Below, piece after piece: positions 23,401 to 38,400 of a stretch of DNA of 64,000 nucleotides. The first letter of the stretch is position 1, and each line of letters starts with the position of its first letter. Location of the stretch: contig NC_064677.1 of the NCBI RefSeq assembly GCF_023278565.1, positions 1,922,001 through 1,986,000 on the forward strand, given 5' to 3'. This DNA is from Colletotrichum lupini (lineage: Eukaryota; Ascomycota; Sordariomycetes; Glomerellales; Glomerellaceae). Under the pieces are notes generated by a model that was not told the DNA's origin, searched no databases, and was given only the letters and a program-made list of their open reading frames with translations. Position numbers and translations under genes: made by a program.

Positions 23401-26400
23401 CCAACATGTCAGCCGGCCACGTTGAAGTCAATCGGCCGAGGCGACCCCTGACGGGGCCACCCATCTGCCTGGGCCTCTCACGTCCCTGAGCGCAAACAAC
23501 GAGTCGTCTCGCACAGCGGACCGGGTGTCGGAGTCATTCAATTTTGAGCCTCGTCCTCTCCCGTTGTTAGGGGTCCTAGTCTTGTGCGATTTTGTGGACT
23601 TGGAGCGTGACCGGAACATGGCGGTGGTGTCTCATGGAGGCTCGGAGTTTGTCTCCGTACCCAAGGGTCGGAACCGGTAGACTGCTCCCGTGCCTGGTTG
23701 TCCCTTATTTGGCGCCGAGACAGAGGGCCGGCTCAGTCAGGTACGCGTGGTCGAAGCATGGGACTGATAGGTACGGTGAGAGAAGGAGGGTCAATACGGC
23801 AGAGATCCGGGAGGGCGTGATGCGCCGATCTTGTCTGTGAAAGTCGATATTGTTGAAGAAGAGCAACGCCGTTCAAGGTGTGCGGTCAGACGGGGGTCGA
23901 AGCTGGTTGGTCGATTCCCTGGTCATGCTCTTTAGGCCCCTGCAATGGGTGCTGCTCACCGCCGCCGCGTTGGGAACAGAGCCTCTCGAATTGTAACTTT
24001 GTGCCTCGCACAGCGGTGACCACACCGGCGGTAAAGAGCGTGGGATGTGATCAAACGCCTCCGGCAATGATGCCTTGGTCGACAACAGGATAGGAGCAGG
24101 CGAGTGATGGAACAGTCACACCACAGGGGCGGAAATAGCGTCGAGGGCCGAGGAAAAGCAGTCATCGTTGGGCTCCCATTGGGTGCGGCCCCCTGGAGTG
24201 ACGTAGTTTTCTCGAAGCCGGTTCGAAGGTTGAAGACGCGTCGAAGGGGCATACAAGAACCCCAATCCCGGCCAGGGACAAGCTGCGGCGGACAAGGGGG
24301 AACAAAGAAAAGGGCACAAAGGCCAAAGGGGATCCGCAATCTGGGCCAGTGGTTTCTGGGTATCCGGTGCTGAGGAGAATCCTGGGCCCCCGAAGCAAGC
24401 AGCAAGCAAGCAGCCCTGCGCTGCACCGAACCGCTGCCGAAGGGGGTCCCTCCCCACGTCGGGCTGGTGGTCGAGGGTCCCTTGTCGATGGATGGTGTTT
24501 CGTTCTTGGGGTGCCGTCATCACGGTTGGGACTTGGAGGTTGCAATTTTGGAGAGGGAGGATGGTGGGTCGAGTGATTACCTAAAGCTGTCTTATCTAAG
24601 CATATACGTACTTGGGAACCTGAAGGAAGCAGCAAGTTCGGTATACGTACACTAGCAACGGGTCGAACGAATTTAGCAACCGCTAACTCCAGAAGTTCAG
24701 AGAACCCCTCCTTCCCGCCTCTACACCCAGCTTCAAAGTGCGTCGGACTTCACATCACTCTTGGTTGGTCCCGACGAGATGCCTTGATCCAAAGAAGGCT
24801 CTGTGTAATGTTTCCCCCGTGGATGGGGATGGGGATGGGAACGAGACGGCAGTCCCTTTCCCGCCCACTCGGCGCGGTACGATGCGAGCGGTGTGGTGTC
24901 TTTCTTCCATTGGTCTGTGAGCAGCAACCATCGCGACTTTTGAGATTGAGAATCGCACCTTGCAAGCGCAGACACCAGACGAGAGGGTGACGGCGGCGCC
25001 GAAGTTGCCCATCTCGACGGCAGGGGTAAGCAATTGGGCTATCGACATGGGACTACGAATATTGGGGGGGGGCACGCAAGAGAAGGAGAAACCCAACCCA
25101 ACGTCTTTGCTCGTGTCGCAACAATCACTTCAGGACCTTGGGCTCTGTTTCTGAGGGCCATTGCTCCCGTACCCTAGTCTCTACTGTCAAAGTACGCAGT
25201 CGACCGCAGTCAGAAAAAATTCCAAAATGGGGTCACGAGGGCCTTTCCCAAACACAACCACGTTCCCCGGTCGCCTCACCCAAGCAGACGCTGTCACACT
25301 TTTCGACTACTCGCTCTTTTACTCTCTTTCTACGACAAATCGGATGCCGACAAGGCAGCAAATCTCCCGCCCTCCTGAGGTGCTATTCTCCCGATCCCTC
25401 CGTCTGCTTGGCCAAACGCGCACACGCTCGTACAGAGAGTACACCCATTCTTCTCCCTCGACCCAATCGCCAGGGTAGGGGACGAGGGGGGTGGCATATC
25501 GTATCTCTGAATCGAGGCCATGAACCCCCCTGCTCTAATCCAAATATCCCATTCCGCCCGTCTAGTTGGATAGTCACCGCTCGACACTCTGCCACACGCG
25601 CTGACTTGTCTTGCGACCTCGTTTCTTCGGCGCTGTCGGGGGCTGCTCACATGGGCTCAGAATGCACCTTGCACATCGGGCCCAGGCAGAGGGAGAGGAA
25701 TGGGAAGGTATCATGGCCTGCGGATGGTCGTCCATTTGTCACCCTGGTCTTTGACCACAAAAGTCATCACTCGCCCCCAAGTCTAATCCAATCCGCGCCA
25801 TGCCATGCCATGCCATGCCATGCGATGTTGCTTCGCAGCTTCAGTCTTCCCCCCTTTGAGAAGAAGCGAGTCCGACGAGATTGCCCACGCGCCAGCGGGA
25901 GAGGCCCAGCCCGAGGGTGTCGTTTGACAACTCTCTCCGGCGTGTTAGTCGGGACGATGATGCCCGAGAAAATGGCGCGGTACTCACTTCCCGTTCGCCC
26001 TTTGGACCGCTCCAGATCAACACTGCTGGCATTTTGGGGGCGACAGCCGCTGCAAAGTCGACTGGAATCATGCTCTCGAGCCGAACAGTCTTTGAATCCT
26101 CACGGCCGGATGGTCAGACGGGAAATGTCGCTATCGCCATGTTGTCCTTTCACCAGAAGCACACGCCCACCCGTATGGCATAAGGCCACCTTGGATTGTC
26201 CATGGAGAGACAGGCCTTGACAGCTGAGGTGCGCGCCATCTTCATCTCCTCTGTCGCAGCTCGGGCAGTCTGGGGTCTCACATTGCGAGTATCCCCTTTG
26301 CGGCTCGGCGCTTGCCCCATGCCACTGGGGCTGCCCTAAGCGGAGCAGGCATTCTACTTAAACTTTTTGCCTTTTTTGTTTTCTTTCTTCCATTTTTGGG

Positions 26401-29400
26401 CCGATTTGGAGATATTTCTTGTGCTACGGAGCATCTCACACTTGGCCCCGTCTCACCGCCAGCCGCCAGCGCCATGTCTGATGTGGGGGATGGTCCATGG
26501 ACGACACACGTGCTTCTCCCCTGGGCTTTTGACACGGCGCTACTGGCAAGCCTCGAGGAGATACACACATGTCCTCGGAAGTTGCCAGGCTGTGCCGCTC
26601 AGAATCTACCAACCGCAACCGTGGAAATGCTGGAGCCTGGAGAGATGGAGTTGCGCCAAAGCCCGCGGATACGGATACAGTCTCATCGGTTGCTACCAAG
26701 GAACTCCGGCCCCCTCGGCCTTCTTCTAGTATTCGTACCCGCAGTCTCCACGGAGTACAGTGCGCTATAGTCTGTACAGTAATCTCCATCCATGAATGGA
26801 GTTGTGGGCTGGTCCGCATAGAGACCGTTTACGCTTTTGCTACACACGCGGTGGACACGGACCGGTATTGACTTTCCCAAGAACTCAAAGGGCCCTGGGC
26901 TCATTCTACCGCGTGACATTACACAATCTACCATGGCACGATTGTGTGAATCTGAGCTGGCGACAAGACAGTTTCATCCGCCCGTTGCCAAGAATGACGG
27001 CAGCATAAACCCGCAAGCAAAGTGACCAGTTGTGAGGCAAAAAAACGACTCCGGTTAATGGCCGCAAACCCGGCGGGGAGGTGGCTTGTTGGGAAGAGTC
27101 GAGCACCAACGAGCAACTCCGAGTTCCTGTTTCTTCTGCCCTATTCACAGACTCCCAGGCCCGTCATTGTCTCGGGCTGTCGACCCGCGTTTACTCCAGT
27201 TTGCCGTGGGCTAACCTCATTCCGACGGACGATCCCTCGCGTGGCCGAGGCCAAGGCGGCCATGCTGTCGTCTTTGCTGGCCACATTGGGGCGACGTCTC
27301 CGTTCCTCACGATGCCGACTTGCCGTACCAAGCCTTGTGGTTCTCGCAAGAGCCAAGGTAATCTGGAGGCATGGTCGCGCGGGTGCAGCCCGTAGCCCGC
27401 TTGCCCACCATCTCGCTTCTGCCGCCACTTACAGTCTTGACCTAGGAGTTGCGAGGGACTGCACGGCTCACTCGCCGTCATCAGCGTCGGTACGGAGGAC
27501 GAGCGGGCTTCCACGTCTTCCATTGTCTGGTTTTGTTCGGCGCCCTGCCCGACTCAGTAGTCAGGACCCTACCCTGGACAGATAGGTATAGCGCTTCTTT
27601 GATCATTTCGCCCGTTGAGTTCCCTCCCCCGGCTCGTCTCGTATCATCAGCCGCAGCCGCCCAGCATGACAACCGTACCCGCGCATACCCTAATCTTATA
27701 GTGCCTGTCTACGAGGAATCAGATACAACACCAGACCGGGCCACAGCCGACACAAGCACAATAGCTCTGCCTGCGCAGGATAATCGGCATCCCTGTACAT
27801 ATCGCAGCCTGGCCGGTTAGGGTATATAGAGGCACTTTTGGCATGCGCCGTTGCGAAAGCCAAGCTTTCCAGTCCTGCCTTGCTGTTTCTTGGCACGTGT
27901 TGCGGCGGGCGAGAAAGAAAGCGGTGTCTCTTCTCTCTCTGCTGTCGACTCTCAGACCTCGTTGTGTTCCCCACGCAGGATATCACTCTCTCGAGGGAAC
28001 CAACAAGGGGGGAACTCTGTTCAGCTAGCTAGCTTTTTTGCTGATCGTAACCAGCGAGGAACTCGGCGGCGACGACAGTGACACGAGGCTGCATTCTCGC
28101 CGAGTGCAATCTCAATCTCCTGTCAGCTGACCCTAGACAATCTGATATATTTTGCGAATCAATTTTTTGATCCTGGACGTTTCACGCGCGCGGGCCGAAT
28201 CCACCACCCATCAAAGAGGCTTCGGAAAGATTGAGATTTGAGTCAAGAGACGAAGGACCGGTCGGTGGACAAGAGAAACAGAGACACTGGTTGACTGCAT
28301 CGCACGATGGACGGCGGATTCGAGTGGTTCCCGAACGCCCTTTGATTCGGTTGCCTTACAGGACCAGCAGCAAGGCAGATGCCTGTTCCGTGACAGCAAA
28401 CAAGAACGAACAACAACAGCTATCCAACGCAATGTGTAGTGGATTTGCATGTCTCGCACTGACGGCTGAGGGTCGTCTTGTCCGGCTTGCTTTGAACGAT
28501 CGGCGCGCATTGAGCATGATGACCAACACTTTTGCTCATCTCGCGAGTGGGTTGAGGAGGTTCCCTCCGAGGACGGATACTTTTGGTTCTTCTCCCTCGA
28601 GTCCCATCTACGGAGCCACCAGTCGCGGAAGGCCTGGTACCCTTATTCTGAGTCGAGTCGGGCTCTACAAAGGCTCCATCGCAGTGTTTCCACTTGGCTG
28701 CCAAGCCCGGCCTCTCGTCTCATTGCTCGCTGTGGCTCTTTGATAGTGCTTCCTTGTTGTTTTTTCGTATCCGACCGTTTCCTTACAGTATACCTAATAA
28801 TCGCCAAAGGTTAAGTCTCGTATGCGGCTTACTGATCTTCTTTCTTACTGTGTAGTAAGCTCGCATCTTATCTGGATGGGTTGGTTCCAGGGTCCCCATA
28901 GTTCAGCTGCCCAAGGCTCAAGGCGCGAAAATTCTCCCCCTGTTTGTGACTCGCCATTGGGGTTTGTCGTAACGGTTGGCTGGAGGTACCTCTTGTGCCT
29001 CTTGGACGCATAGCCAAACCCTCAGCATTGAAATTGATTCCAGGGGCCCTGCCCTGTCAGACCGATAATTCGGAATGTTTGCTCGCATCATTGTTGGTAG
29101 TCGTCCCGGTTCCTGGCTGTTCTTTTCCCGGCGCAGTTCCCAGCCATTGCCTCATGGGGAAACAGGTTGTTCCGATCAGGCACGCCCAAGGACAGCAAGC
29201 ACGGTGTCCCGGAGGCCGGTGCCTTCTTTCCCAAGTTCCCAGTGCCAGTTGCGCACCTTGACAGCCTGACACCACAGACAATGGAAGGTCCAGTGTCCCG
29301 GTTCCTTCCTTGCAAGTTTGCTGGGTACTTGGTCAGGTACTTCGTCTCCATCGCATGGATCCGATGCTTTCTCCCGACGGAGCCTCACTAAAAAGCAACA

Positions 29401-32400
29401 ACATGAACTCGAACATGCCGTGCCCCATGTGCGTGTGGACTAGAAGGAAACATGCCAGTTCAATGACTTCACCCATGACGCCAAAGCAACGCGACATCAA
29501 CATCACTGGCCGGTACATCCCAGGCTGCTTCCACTCTTGGATCTCGTCACAGCAGCCGGAACCTGGGTCTCTGCCCGGAGACGCACTGGAAATAGCTTCT
29601 TCTTCCAACCTGCAACGTTCCTCCAGCCCATCCTGACGCCACATGCAGCTCAACCACGCGTGGCCCCCAAAAAGTGATACCGCGGGGTTATCCTACTCAA
29701 GACTTGGCCGTCGACTGCCTCACCAGCTCACGTCGTCGACGTGACATGCTTCGCCTGCGCTCCTCAACAGTGTCAGACGCAGTGATTCAGATGGCTGCCG
29801 GCATAACGTCCCACAAAGTACGGAGAGCACCAATATGCGTCAGGCAACCTCCACACTCGTTTGGCCAACGCATCCATGCTACAAATCCCACCCATCCTGA
29901 CCTCCGCTGCTCGCACACACACTACTGAGAATCACTGAATTGGGCGCGGGAGACGACCTTGACCATGCATCACAGCACCCATCTCGAGAAGGGCTGCCGG
30001 CTGGAGAAAGACCCAGTCGGCCTATCGGGATGCCACCGTATCCTTGAGCGACGCACCTTAGGTCTCGCGCGCAAATCGCAATCTTCAGCTTGCCCTGGTC
30101 GCCAGGCGGGGAGGGGAGTCATCTCGAGAATTCTGGCCACCCCAGCAGGCTACGGGGTACTCTCTCTTTTTTTGTCTAGGCGACCAGGCGAGCAACGAGC
30201 CCACTGCGATTGCTACGGCTTCAAACACATTGTTCAGCAAAGGTGGTGCTTTTTTGCCCTCGCTGATGAGATCGGCCATGCTCCTTAATCTGACCGACGT
30301 TGTACGGATGCAAGCTCGCACATCGCTTGCGGGAAGGCCCGCCGTCTGCTTACTCCGGACAGCGAAGGGCGGGACATGGCCTGCCACAAGCAGCGATAGT
30401 TGGGCAGTCACATCACAATCAAGCCATCGGACGGCTCTCTGGCCAGCTTTGGTTGCACATCGAACGGGACCGACATTGCGATGCACGTCTTGTCTGCGCT
30501 TCACTCCGTACCGTCTCCTTGGTGTCTTTGGGAAATGTGCGCACCTCGATTCATGATGCGACGCCGTCACCTTGTCAGACACACCCGCCTGCAGGCTCGT
30601 CGCATGTCTCTGATCGCTGGCATGTCACTGGCAGCCCCTTTGGCCGAGCAAACAACACCAAGACCGAGGGGATGCCGCCATATCCTCATCGGCATTGCAA
30701 TTTGCTGCCACCAAAGCAAGAACAAGACGCGATACTCGCGCGCGAGAGCCAAACAAACACTTCTTGACATTGTCCAGCTACCGAAAAAGATCAAACGAAC
30801 CCGTCCCTGTCAGATCATTCCGGCTTGAGCCTCCGGAGAGGGATGATCCCTTCAGATAGTTCCGCTTCCCAACCACACGGTGGTGTCTGCGCAGGATTAT
30901 TCGCAGTGGGGCCATTCTCTTTGTCTTTGGTTTTCTCCATCTTCTCTCTAGGATACCATGACAACAGTCGCCCATATCACGATGCGACCACAATGAGGAG
31001 ATGTCTGTGGGGGGTCACGATTGACTGTAATCTTTGCGCTTGCAGGCCAACATGGCGAAATGCAGCGAGACGTAAACGTCACGCAAGTCGTGCCTCTGAT
31101 AACGAGAGCTTGTGGGGGGACAGCACGATACGGCTGGTATCGGAGACTCGTCCATTGTGCTCAACGGAGAACGCGGGTAGCGTTAATTGAGAAAGAGGAT
31201 CGTCTGGGGGGGACCGCCCCAGCTGCATGATCCTGCAGGGACGACAGTGGGCATCTTGGAAGTTCGTCGTGGGATCTTCACCTGCGAGGTCGAGTCATCA
31301 CTGCAGGGCAGCACGCCAAAGCATCTCATAGGACCACCGTGGATCCCGACGCAGCACCATTCGCGCGGGTCGACTACAGCTGATGGTGAGCACTCGGATA
31401 GCCCCAATCTCGGCGGCTGGCGTTCTTTGACTAGAAAATTACATGCACCTCGACGGTATTCTGTTCCTTCGATTCAACCCGTCTTTGAGGAGTACGATGA
31501 GCGCATGGTCGCATGGGTCGTTGGACGGAGAAGGATGGACGACGTTTCATACGCGCCAAATTGTCTTGACTGGACGACTTGCCCGATTAGGACTCGAGAT
31601 GAGGCACCAGCCTGTCAGAACGCTCGCAACGCCAACCCCCTGTGTTGCTCCGGAGTTCGTCTCGGACTGCTCGGGCGTCGTACTGACACAGCAATGAGCA
31701 GTGGCATCGTGCCAATTTTCCCCCTTTTCTTGCACCTCGGCGGAAATTTGCCCCTGGCCTTCGAGTTTGCTTCCTTTTTTCCATGGGCGAACTCTATTTG
31801 ATCACTTCGCATGGACCTCGCTGCACATCATTGTGCGTTTGGGCATGGGTGGCACGGCGCAAGTTCTCACCCTCAATAGGGAGTCGTCAACATTGTGGGG
31901 ATTGAGCACATTGCGACTACTCACTGGAAACAGCTGCCTGTCTTTGATCTTCTGTCCGTACGGATGCCTCTCAATGGCTCCATCCGCCATGGGAAAATAG
32001 GATGGCCATGGAGTCGTTTCAACTGTCGCAGCACTTCCATGATCATCGCAGTTTGGCAACGGCTTGTGACTGACACGGCGACTGGCACAGACACGCGCCT
32101 TGTGCTCAAAGTTTGGTCGATCCTTTGGGCTGTGCCTGACTTCCCCAGATTTTATTGCGCCGAGCAAGCAAATCCTCGCACACTGCGCGTCGTTCCGATG
32201 TTCCTCTGCATTGTTGTCTCGTTGTTTGCCTTCTATTCTAGTCCGAGTGCATAGGGAAGAATCAAGGGGTGTTCCGGCTTTTCGGCCATATGACAAACAC
32301 TTTCGCATAGAGGAGCTGCATGGTTCATCGCTTGAAGCCCAAAATCTTCTTTTCGGCGGGCGCTGGAGTCACAGTTAAAGCGTCCGCGGATGCGCCCCGG

Positions 32401-35400
32401 GAAATCCTTTGTGAGAGAACAAATGGCACCCGCTCGCGAACCGCCAGCCTGCGTCTCACTTATTGCGACCCGGGCAGCCGGGTTGACGGGAAGTTCAGAC
32501 AGTGACCCTTACCACGGCACGACCGAGTCCCGACAAACAGCGACGAAACCTCCGTGAGGTATCTGGCATCACTTTGCCGATCCACGGTGGCTGTTTTTCT
32601 CCAGCCTCCAGGAATAGATGCTGCCCAGTGGCGGCCTACGGATGCACGTCTCACATAGAGTGCGGTTGGTGGCTCCTAAGCGATCGCAATGACACGATGC
32701 AAACGCAGGGCCAGAATGAACTTTAGCAACTTTGATTATGGCCAAGGGTCACTGGATCAGGTTCGGGCATATGCTTGACACTGTCACGATATAAACAACT
32801 GGGGGCTACGCTGCCAATGCCTCAAGCAAACCGTTGCCAGCTATAAAACAGTAGCGCTATACCGATGGACTGACTCAATAAACAACAAGGCGATGCCGCG
32901 TCGCGCCGTGTCCGCGCATCCGCTCAGAGTTGGTGGGCATTTGGACTACGAGTCCACATGTACGACTGCTGTCGCGATGGGTCGGCTAGCATGAAGCTGG
33001 GCCCGGGGAACTCTGGAAAGCTGGGAAACGGCATGTTCGGAACGAGGGCTGTTCGCTGCGTGCCTGGCACTTGACAAGTGTACCTACAGCGAAGGTCCTT
33101 GAGAGCAAATGGGCGCAGGCCCTTCCTACTCGTCCTCAGCCTCGCTGGCGCCGCCGAATGGGGGCAGAATGGATGCAGAATCACGCGTGGTTCCAGCACC
33201 GTTGCAGGAGTATCCCAGTCACGACTCGCGATAGGGGCCGCGTTGCTCGGCATTGCAGCAAAGCTGCTCGTGCGCCTTTCCCACTGCTAAAGCGGCAGAA
33301 GCAGCGGGAACTTTGGAGGATGGGGAAAAGAATGCCCGCGCAGTCGAAACGGCGAACCAGGTCCCCTGAACCCGAGCAATACACCATACGTGTACTTTGA
33401 TGGTCGTCTCGGGTTCCTGAGCACGCTCGTTGTAACTCCTTGCGACTATCAAACGATGAGCACGCCATCCGAAAGGTACAATTCCTTCTAGAAGGCTTCC
33501 ATCCAACGTCTCGATGGCTGGGGGGGAACGCGGCGAGCCTCAGCTCCGGGCCCGACCCCCGATCAGCTGGTGCAGATCACTCCGCAGACGGTCCTTTGCC
33601 TCGGGGCTGCCGTTGTTCCTCTTGTCGTCTTGTTGGTCTCCGTGGACGAATTTCTGAAGCTTTCTTCTTCTGTGATTGCTTGTGGGAACCCAAGGTGTTC
33701 CCCCACTCCAGACGTTCCCCCTTAGCTTTTGGCTCCTCTTCAGCGAAATTTCTCCAATTCCCAGTCTCAATCCCCGTCCGGAAAGGGTAGGCGGGCAATG
33801 TTTGAGGAGTGTGGAGTGGCTGACGTGCGGCTAGGGAATTTTGGGGCGGCCGAGGATCCCGTCGACCGCGTCTCACGGCGCAACGCCGTTATCTGCTATG
33901 AAGAATCGGGCGGAATCATGGTGGACACCTTTCCTCGAGGCCAAAGTTCCCAGGGCGGCTAGCGTTGGGCGCTACTCGTGTTCTCGTCGTATTTTTCCTT
34001 CCTTTCCAACCTTGCCCCAAGCAGACAGCAAACATGGCAATCCAGGGCGCACACATGAATTCGCCCGATGGCTCCATACGAGGGCTTGACTGCGCGGCGT
34101 GCAGCTGTCTTCGTCCGCCACCCCACAAAGTCAGATGTGTTGTGACAGTACAATAAGGTCTTCCTTGGAGATGCCACCTAACTTTTGCCCTACGCTACTA
34201 CGTTGATGAGGAGGAGCATCAACAGGCCCCCCGACTATGCATCCGGGATGGCACGGGGCAGCCTTTGCTGACAGAGGACCGCAGCCCACGAGACAGGGCT
34301 TGACCCGAATGGCACGAGCCCGGGTGCTGCTTGCGCTTGGCCCTGGGCAATATCACCAAGGAGCCACTGCGTTGGATAAGGTACAACCAGGGCGCGATGC
34401 GGAGCTGACTGCGGAGCAGCTGTTGCTATTCTTGTGCGATGGCTTCCCACTGCGTCCAGATACGCTTGAGATTTGGGGGTCGAATCTGAGTTTCCTCCAG
34501 CTTCGTCGTCGTCGCCGGTAGATCATGTTGCCATCCACGCGGCACAGCGATTCTGACCTAAGCAGCTTTGTTGGCTGTATCATCGTCCCGCATCTAATCT
34601 TTCTCACATGAGACTGCACCTGTCTGTCAGAGTACCTACATGCTGACGCCAGGCAAAGGTAAAATTGTCGCACACATCCACCTCTCTTGGAAATTGGTAC
34701 TAATTCCTACGACGTGCGGTGCCTTGCTGCCCGCTAACGATAAGCGGCGGCCCTACCTTCAGACGAAGTCGCCCGGGGGGGTGTATTCGGGCACGGCCGA
34801 GCGAGTCAATCCTCTAGGATAAGCGCTGTGTGCTCAGTATCCGTAAACTCTCGTCAATCAAACCTTTAGTCGAAAGCTCCAGTGCTCCACGGGTCGGCCA
34901 GGCAGGCGTGTTCCGAGTTTAGTTTGGCTCACTTATTCGTCGCACTGCTGCGGATTCACGATGGATCATGGGTACTTTCCATGCTTGTCGTGGTCCATTG
35001 CTCTCGCCCTACCTTGAGGGCTTTGAAGGGGCCATTTGCTGATATAGACACGTTTACATTGGGCCCCTGAATCTGATATCCCACGATGCGGAAGCGAGCT
35101 TTCAAAACTCCGTGCCGTTGTGTTGTGGCTGGCCGATCCTGGCTGTCTGGATATATCGGGCAGCGTAGTCCGTTTCCCCGCATGTCCCAGCGCAACATGG
35201 CAAGATTGACGGAGGGCAGTATGGGATGGCATGGCCGTTCTAAAGGCATGGATGGACACCTGTGCGTGCGTGGTGTACATTGCCTTCTGCTGCACGTACC
35301 GTTGAGCTTCTCCGAGCACTCATCTCGGACAGAGCGAACCCTTGCTGTGGAGGTGATCGCAATACAGGAAACCGTACGATCCGACTCCAGAGTCAACCGC

Positions 35401-38400
35401 GTCTCAAACGCCGGCTTCAGTCTGCGATTGCGGGACGAGGCGGCCCAAGACGACGCTGACAGATTGCAGGGTGCACTTGTTCCTCCGCGGACCATGGGGA
35501 AACTGGCTGCAAGCAGCCGACTGCTCCCAGTCCACGACTCTGTGGCGTCCGCCCTTTGCAGCCCACCTCGTGAGGACAGGACACCAGAAGACCCAGTGAA
35601 CGGCATATGCTTTGACGCCATCCTCGTTCCTCCAATGTGGTTCCGCCGAACGAATTATCGTTTGCAACGGGGCGCCGGCCTGGACCGTAGACGGCCGGGG
35701 AAGACGGAGCTGCCGGCCGCCGCCGTGCCGTGGCGCCGAGTGGGACTTCACGATGGCCTCACGTGCACGCCTCCCGACTACACCACCAGCCTAGCTAAGC
35801 TCTGACGGACTCTCCCGCCACGACTGCTACTATGTGCACCTCAAAGTCAATACCTGCCGCCGTCGCGCCTCTCACAGCAAGATAACACCGACCGCCGAAT
35901 CAAAAGGTCAGTGGCCACGGTACAGCAGCCAGTTTACATTGACCGGGCCCCTGAATCCGGTAGAGTCCGTTCCAACCACAAGGCGCACCCCTCCGCCCAC
36001 AATCTATCTTCCATGCCGCACGAGTCTCCGGATCAGGCAACTCAAGCCAGGGTCTCCGGCGTCCATATACGGAGATCGGTAGTCGGCTCGCAGCACTCAC
36101 ACCCTACCCGGGCCGGCCCCTCCTCAACGTTGCTTCGCTGGCGGCCAAGGTGCCGTTTGGAGCTTTGCGACATGTCATTTTGTTTCCTTCTCTCGACAGA
36201 GCGGACGTTCGCAAACGAGAAGAGGAGGTGCCGTAGTAAGCCTGAGGGGCTTCAGAGACACGTTGCTACGCCGGTCAGTCTTGGAATGTGCAGCTGTCCC
36301 GATGCGGTCGCTGATGGTCACGACTTATTGCCTGGTACGCTGCGGACCGCGTCTCATGGTGGCTCAGGTGTCGTTTCTACGATGCAACGGCTGCTTGCAT
36401 TTGAATGCCTAGCACCTTGCGCCGTTGTCTGCAGCGACAAGCCACCCAGCACGGCGGGCATCTGTAGCGAAAAGTTGTTTTGCTACGCCTCTCTTACGCC
36501 GCCGGCTCACCGACGTCCCCCTCCCACCATGTCTGACGATCCTCCGCCTTACTGCTTTCTTCACCTCGTGCAGCCTGCAGATGTACTCCAGCGTCACGGG
36601 ATCCGTTTCTGCTGATTACGCTAATGATCTTGTTCTAGCTGGCGCTATTGCCCTGGCCGCCTGTTGCTAACCAAAGACCGGGGGTCAGGTTTCAGTGCAC
36701 GTCGGTGAGGCGGACGACAATCCGCACTCTTCACCGAATCACGCGTTTGCTTTTCCTCCATACTTGTACGACCTGAGCTGTCAGCTCCAAGACCACCGCT
36801 CCTTGGGGCCACAAACCCGCATGGCACCCGCGTCTCGTGTTGACGAAAGTGGCCTCGATGCGATATCACTCCTGGGCCAGTGTCACCTGAGGATGCCTTC
36901 ACTTCAGCCTAGAAGTCTAGGTGGCTCAAGCCGGGAAAGCAGGGACTCCAGGCCTCTTCGGAAGCGAATTGGCTGATCCAGCTACACAGCATAATCGCAT
37001 CTTGTCCGCCTCACGCATGTCAGCACGGATGGGGGAATTTTGGCCCCCTCCCCGTGGATGGTGTTTATGAGTTGTCATATGGCTGATTCTGTGTCTTCAA
37101 CACCTTGGGGTCATCAAAAGATGGAACCAACTATGCAGCTTTTCCTTTTTGATCATCTCATCCTGACCCAGGTGAGTGAGAGTTGGGTGAGCAGGCAGCG
37201 ACGCATGGGGGAAATCTGCGGCGGTCTGCATCTGGCATGCTCGAGTAGCAGTACCTGTCGAGACAGCCTGCTGATGATGCTCGTGGATTCATCAAGAAGG
37301 CGTCAGGGTGCGGACTGCCACGTCACGAAACGGGTGAGAGCTGACCCGTCGCTTTGTTTTCTTTTTGTCTCTGGTTCGAGGTTGTTGCTTTTGCGTCTTG
37401 TTTTTGAGACAGGTCGGATCTGACACTCGTCCGACACCAGGTCAATAACAGAGAGAAGACGGATTTTCGTACCATTTGCCGTTGGCAGCGTTGCGTCACA
37501 CTGCTGAAAAGGCCGTTTGATCGTTACACGACTGCGATCGCCCATGGCGGACCATCTCGCGGGCCATTTTATTCTTGACCAGCCACCAAAGTGTGGGCTG
37601 AGCGGATCGCAAGGGCAGCGGACAATAACAGCTGGCCGGGGATAGAGAACCTTTTGACCTTGCGTCCCGAAAAGACTGCGCGATATGGGCGGCGGGACTC
37701 TCCTGCTCGACATCGGGGGTTTCCCCCTCTCAGGGGCCATGTACATCGGGTACCGGGATCGCGCGGTGGTCTCGATCGACACCGACCGCCTGGATGTTGG
37801 TGCCCCTATCTCTTCTTTTGGAGTTGTCATCTTTGGGAAACTTGCTGCTTTTCGCCCCCAGCCACCTCATCGGCCAAAATATCCTCCCCTGGCGACGACG
37901 GATGGCCAATTGTTCACGTGAGCATGTCATTGGCAGGACAAAAGGAGCGGAATGGATCCTGCCGAACAACATTCATTGCGAGTTCCCTTCGGGAGCGGAG
38001 CAGCAGCAGCAGGGCAGGATATGCACTGCATTCCTACTCATGCAGAGCCTCACATCTGATGTGAGAGTTGCATCGAGGCACCAGTGGTGCGGAGCGCGGA
38101 GCATCCCTCCCTTTCCCTCCCCTCCCTCTGTTTAGTGCTAGTGCTGCTCTTCTTCAACGACACGTGCCGCGTGGTGAGCTGCCTGATTACACGGCCGGGA
38201 ATATGACGGTAGGTCGCAGGAAGGCACGGACAATGACAACGGGAAGATAACGAGTACGGATACGCAAGAATCATCTGATGAGAGAGAAGGGGAGGCAGCC
38301 CGGACAGTGGCCGCGATCCGTGGCCTTTTGGTGAGGGCAAAGCACGAAAGAAGACCAGTTTGCAGAGTTCGTGATGGAGGGTAGATGCAGGCCGGGGGGT
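20422..38400. other. Gene desert, normal GC
   Basis: About 18 kb with no supported gene. Frames of 60-240 codons overlap on both strands at the density expected by chance for GC-balanced DNA. None shows a family motif, a consistent exon chain or a C/T-rich leader followed by a start. The longest frame (25138-26220, 360 codons) begins with TTG and has no recognisable content. Unlike 18.4-20.4 kb, this DNA lacks the TpA-rich RIP signature. Non-coding transcripts cannot be excluded from sequence alone. Confidence 0.5.
25797..25821. repeat. (GCCAT)5 microsatellite
   Basis: Five perfect GCCAT units followed by one variant unit, inside the gene desert. Confidence 0.9.

Noticed and set aside
25138..26220. 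360-codon frame in the gene desert
   Set aside because: Starts with TTG, contains a GCCAT microsatellite, has no recognisable domain and no splice or leader context.
34956..36615. Overlapping frames of 220-240 codons on both strands
   Set aside because: They overlap each other, lack motifs and show no consistent exon chain; chance frames in GC-balanced DNA.
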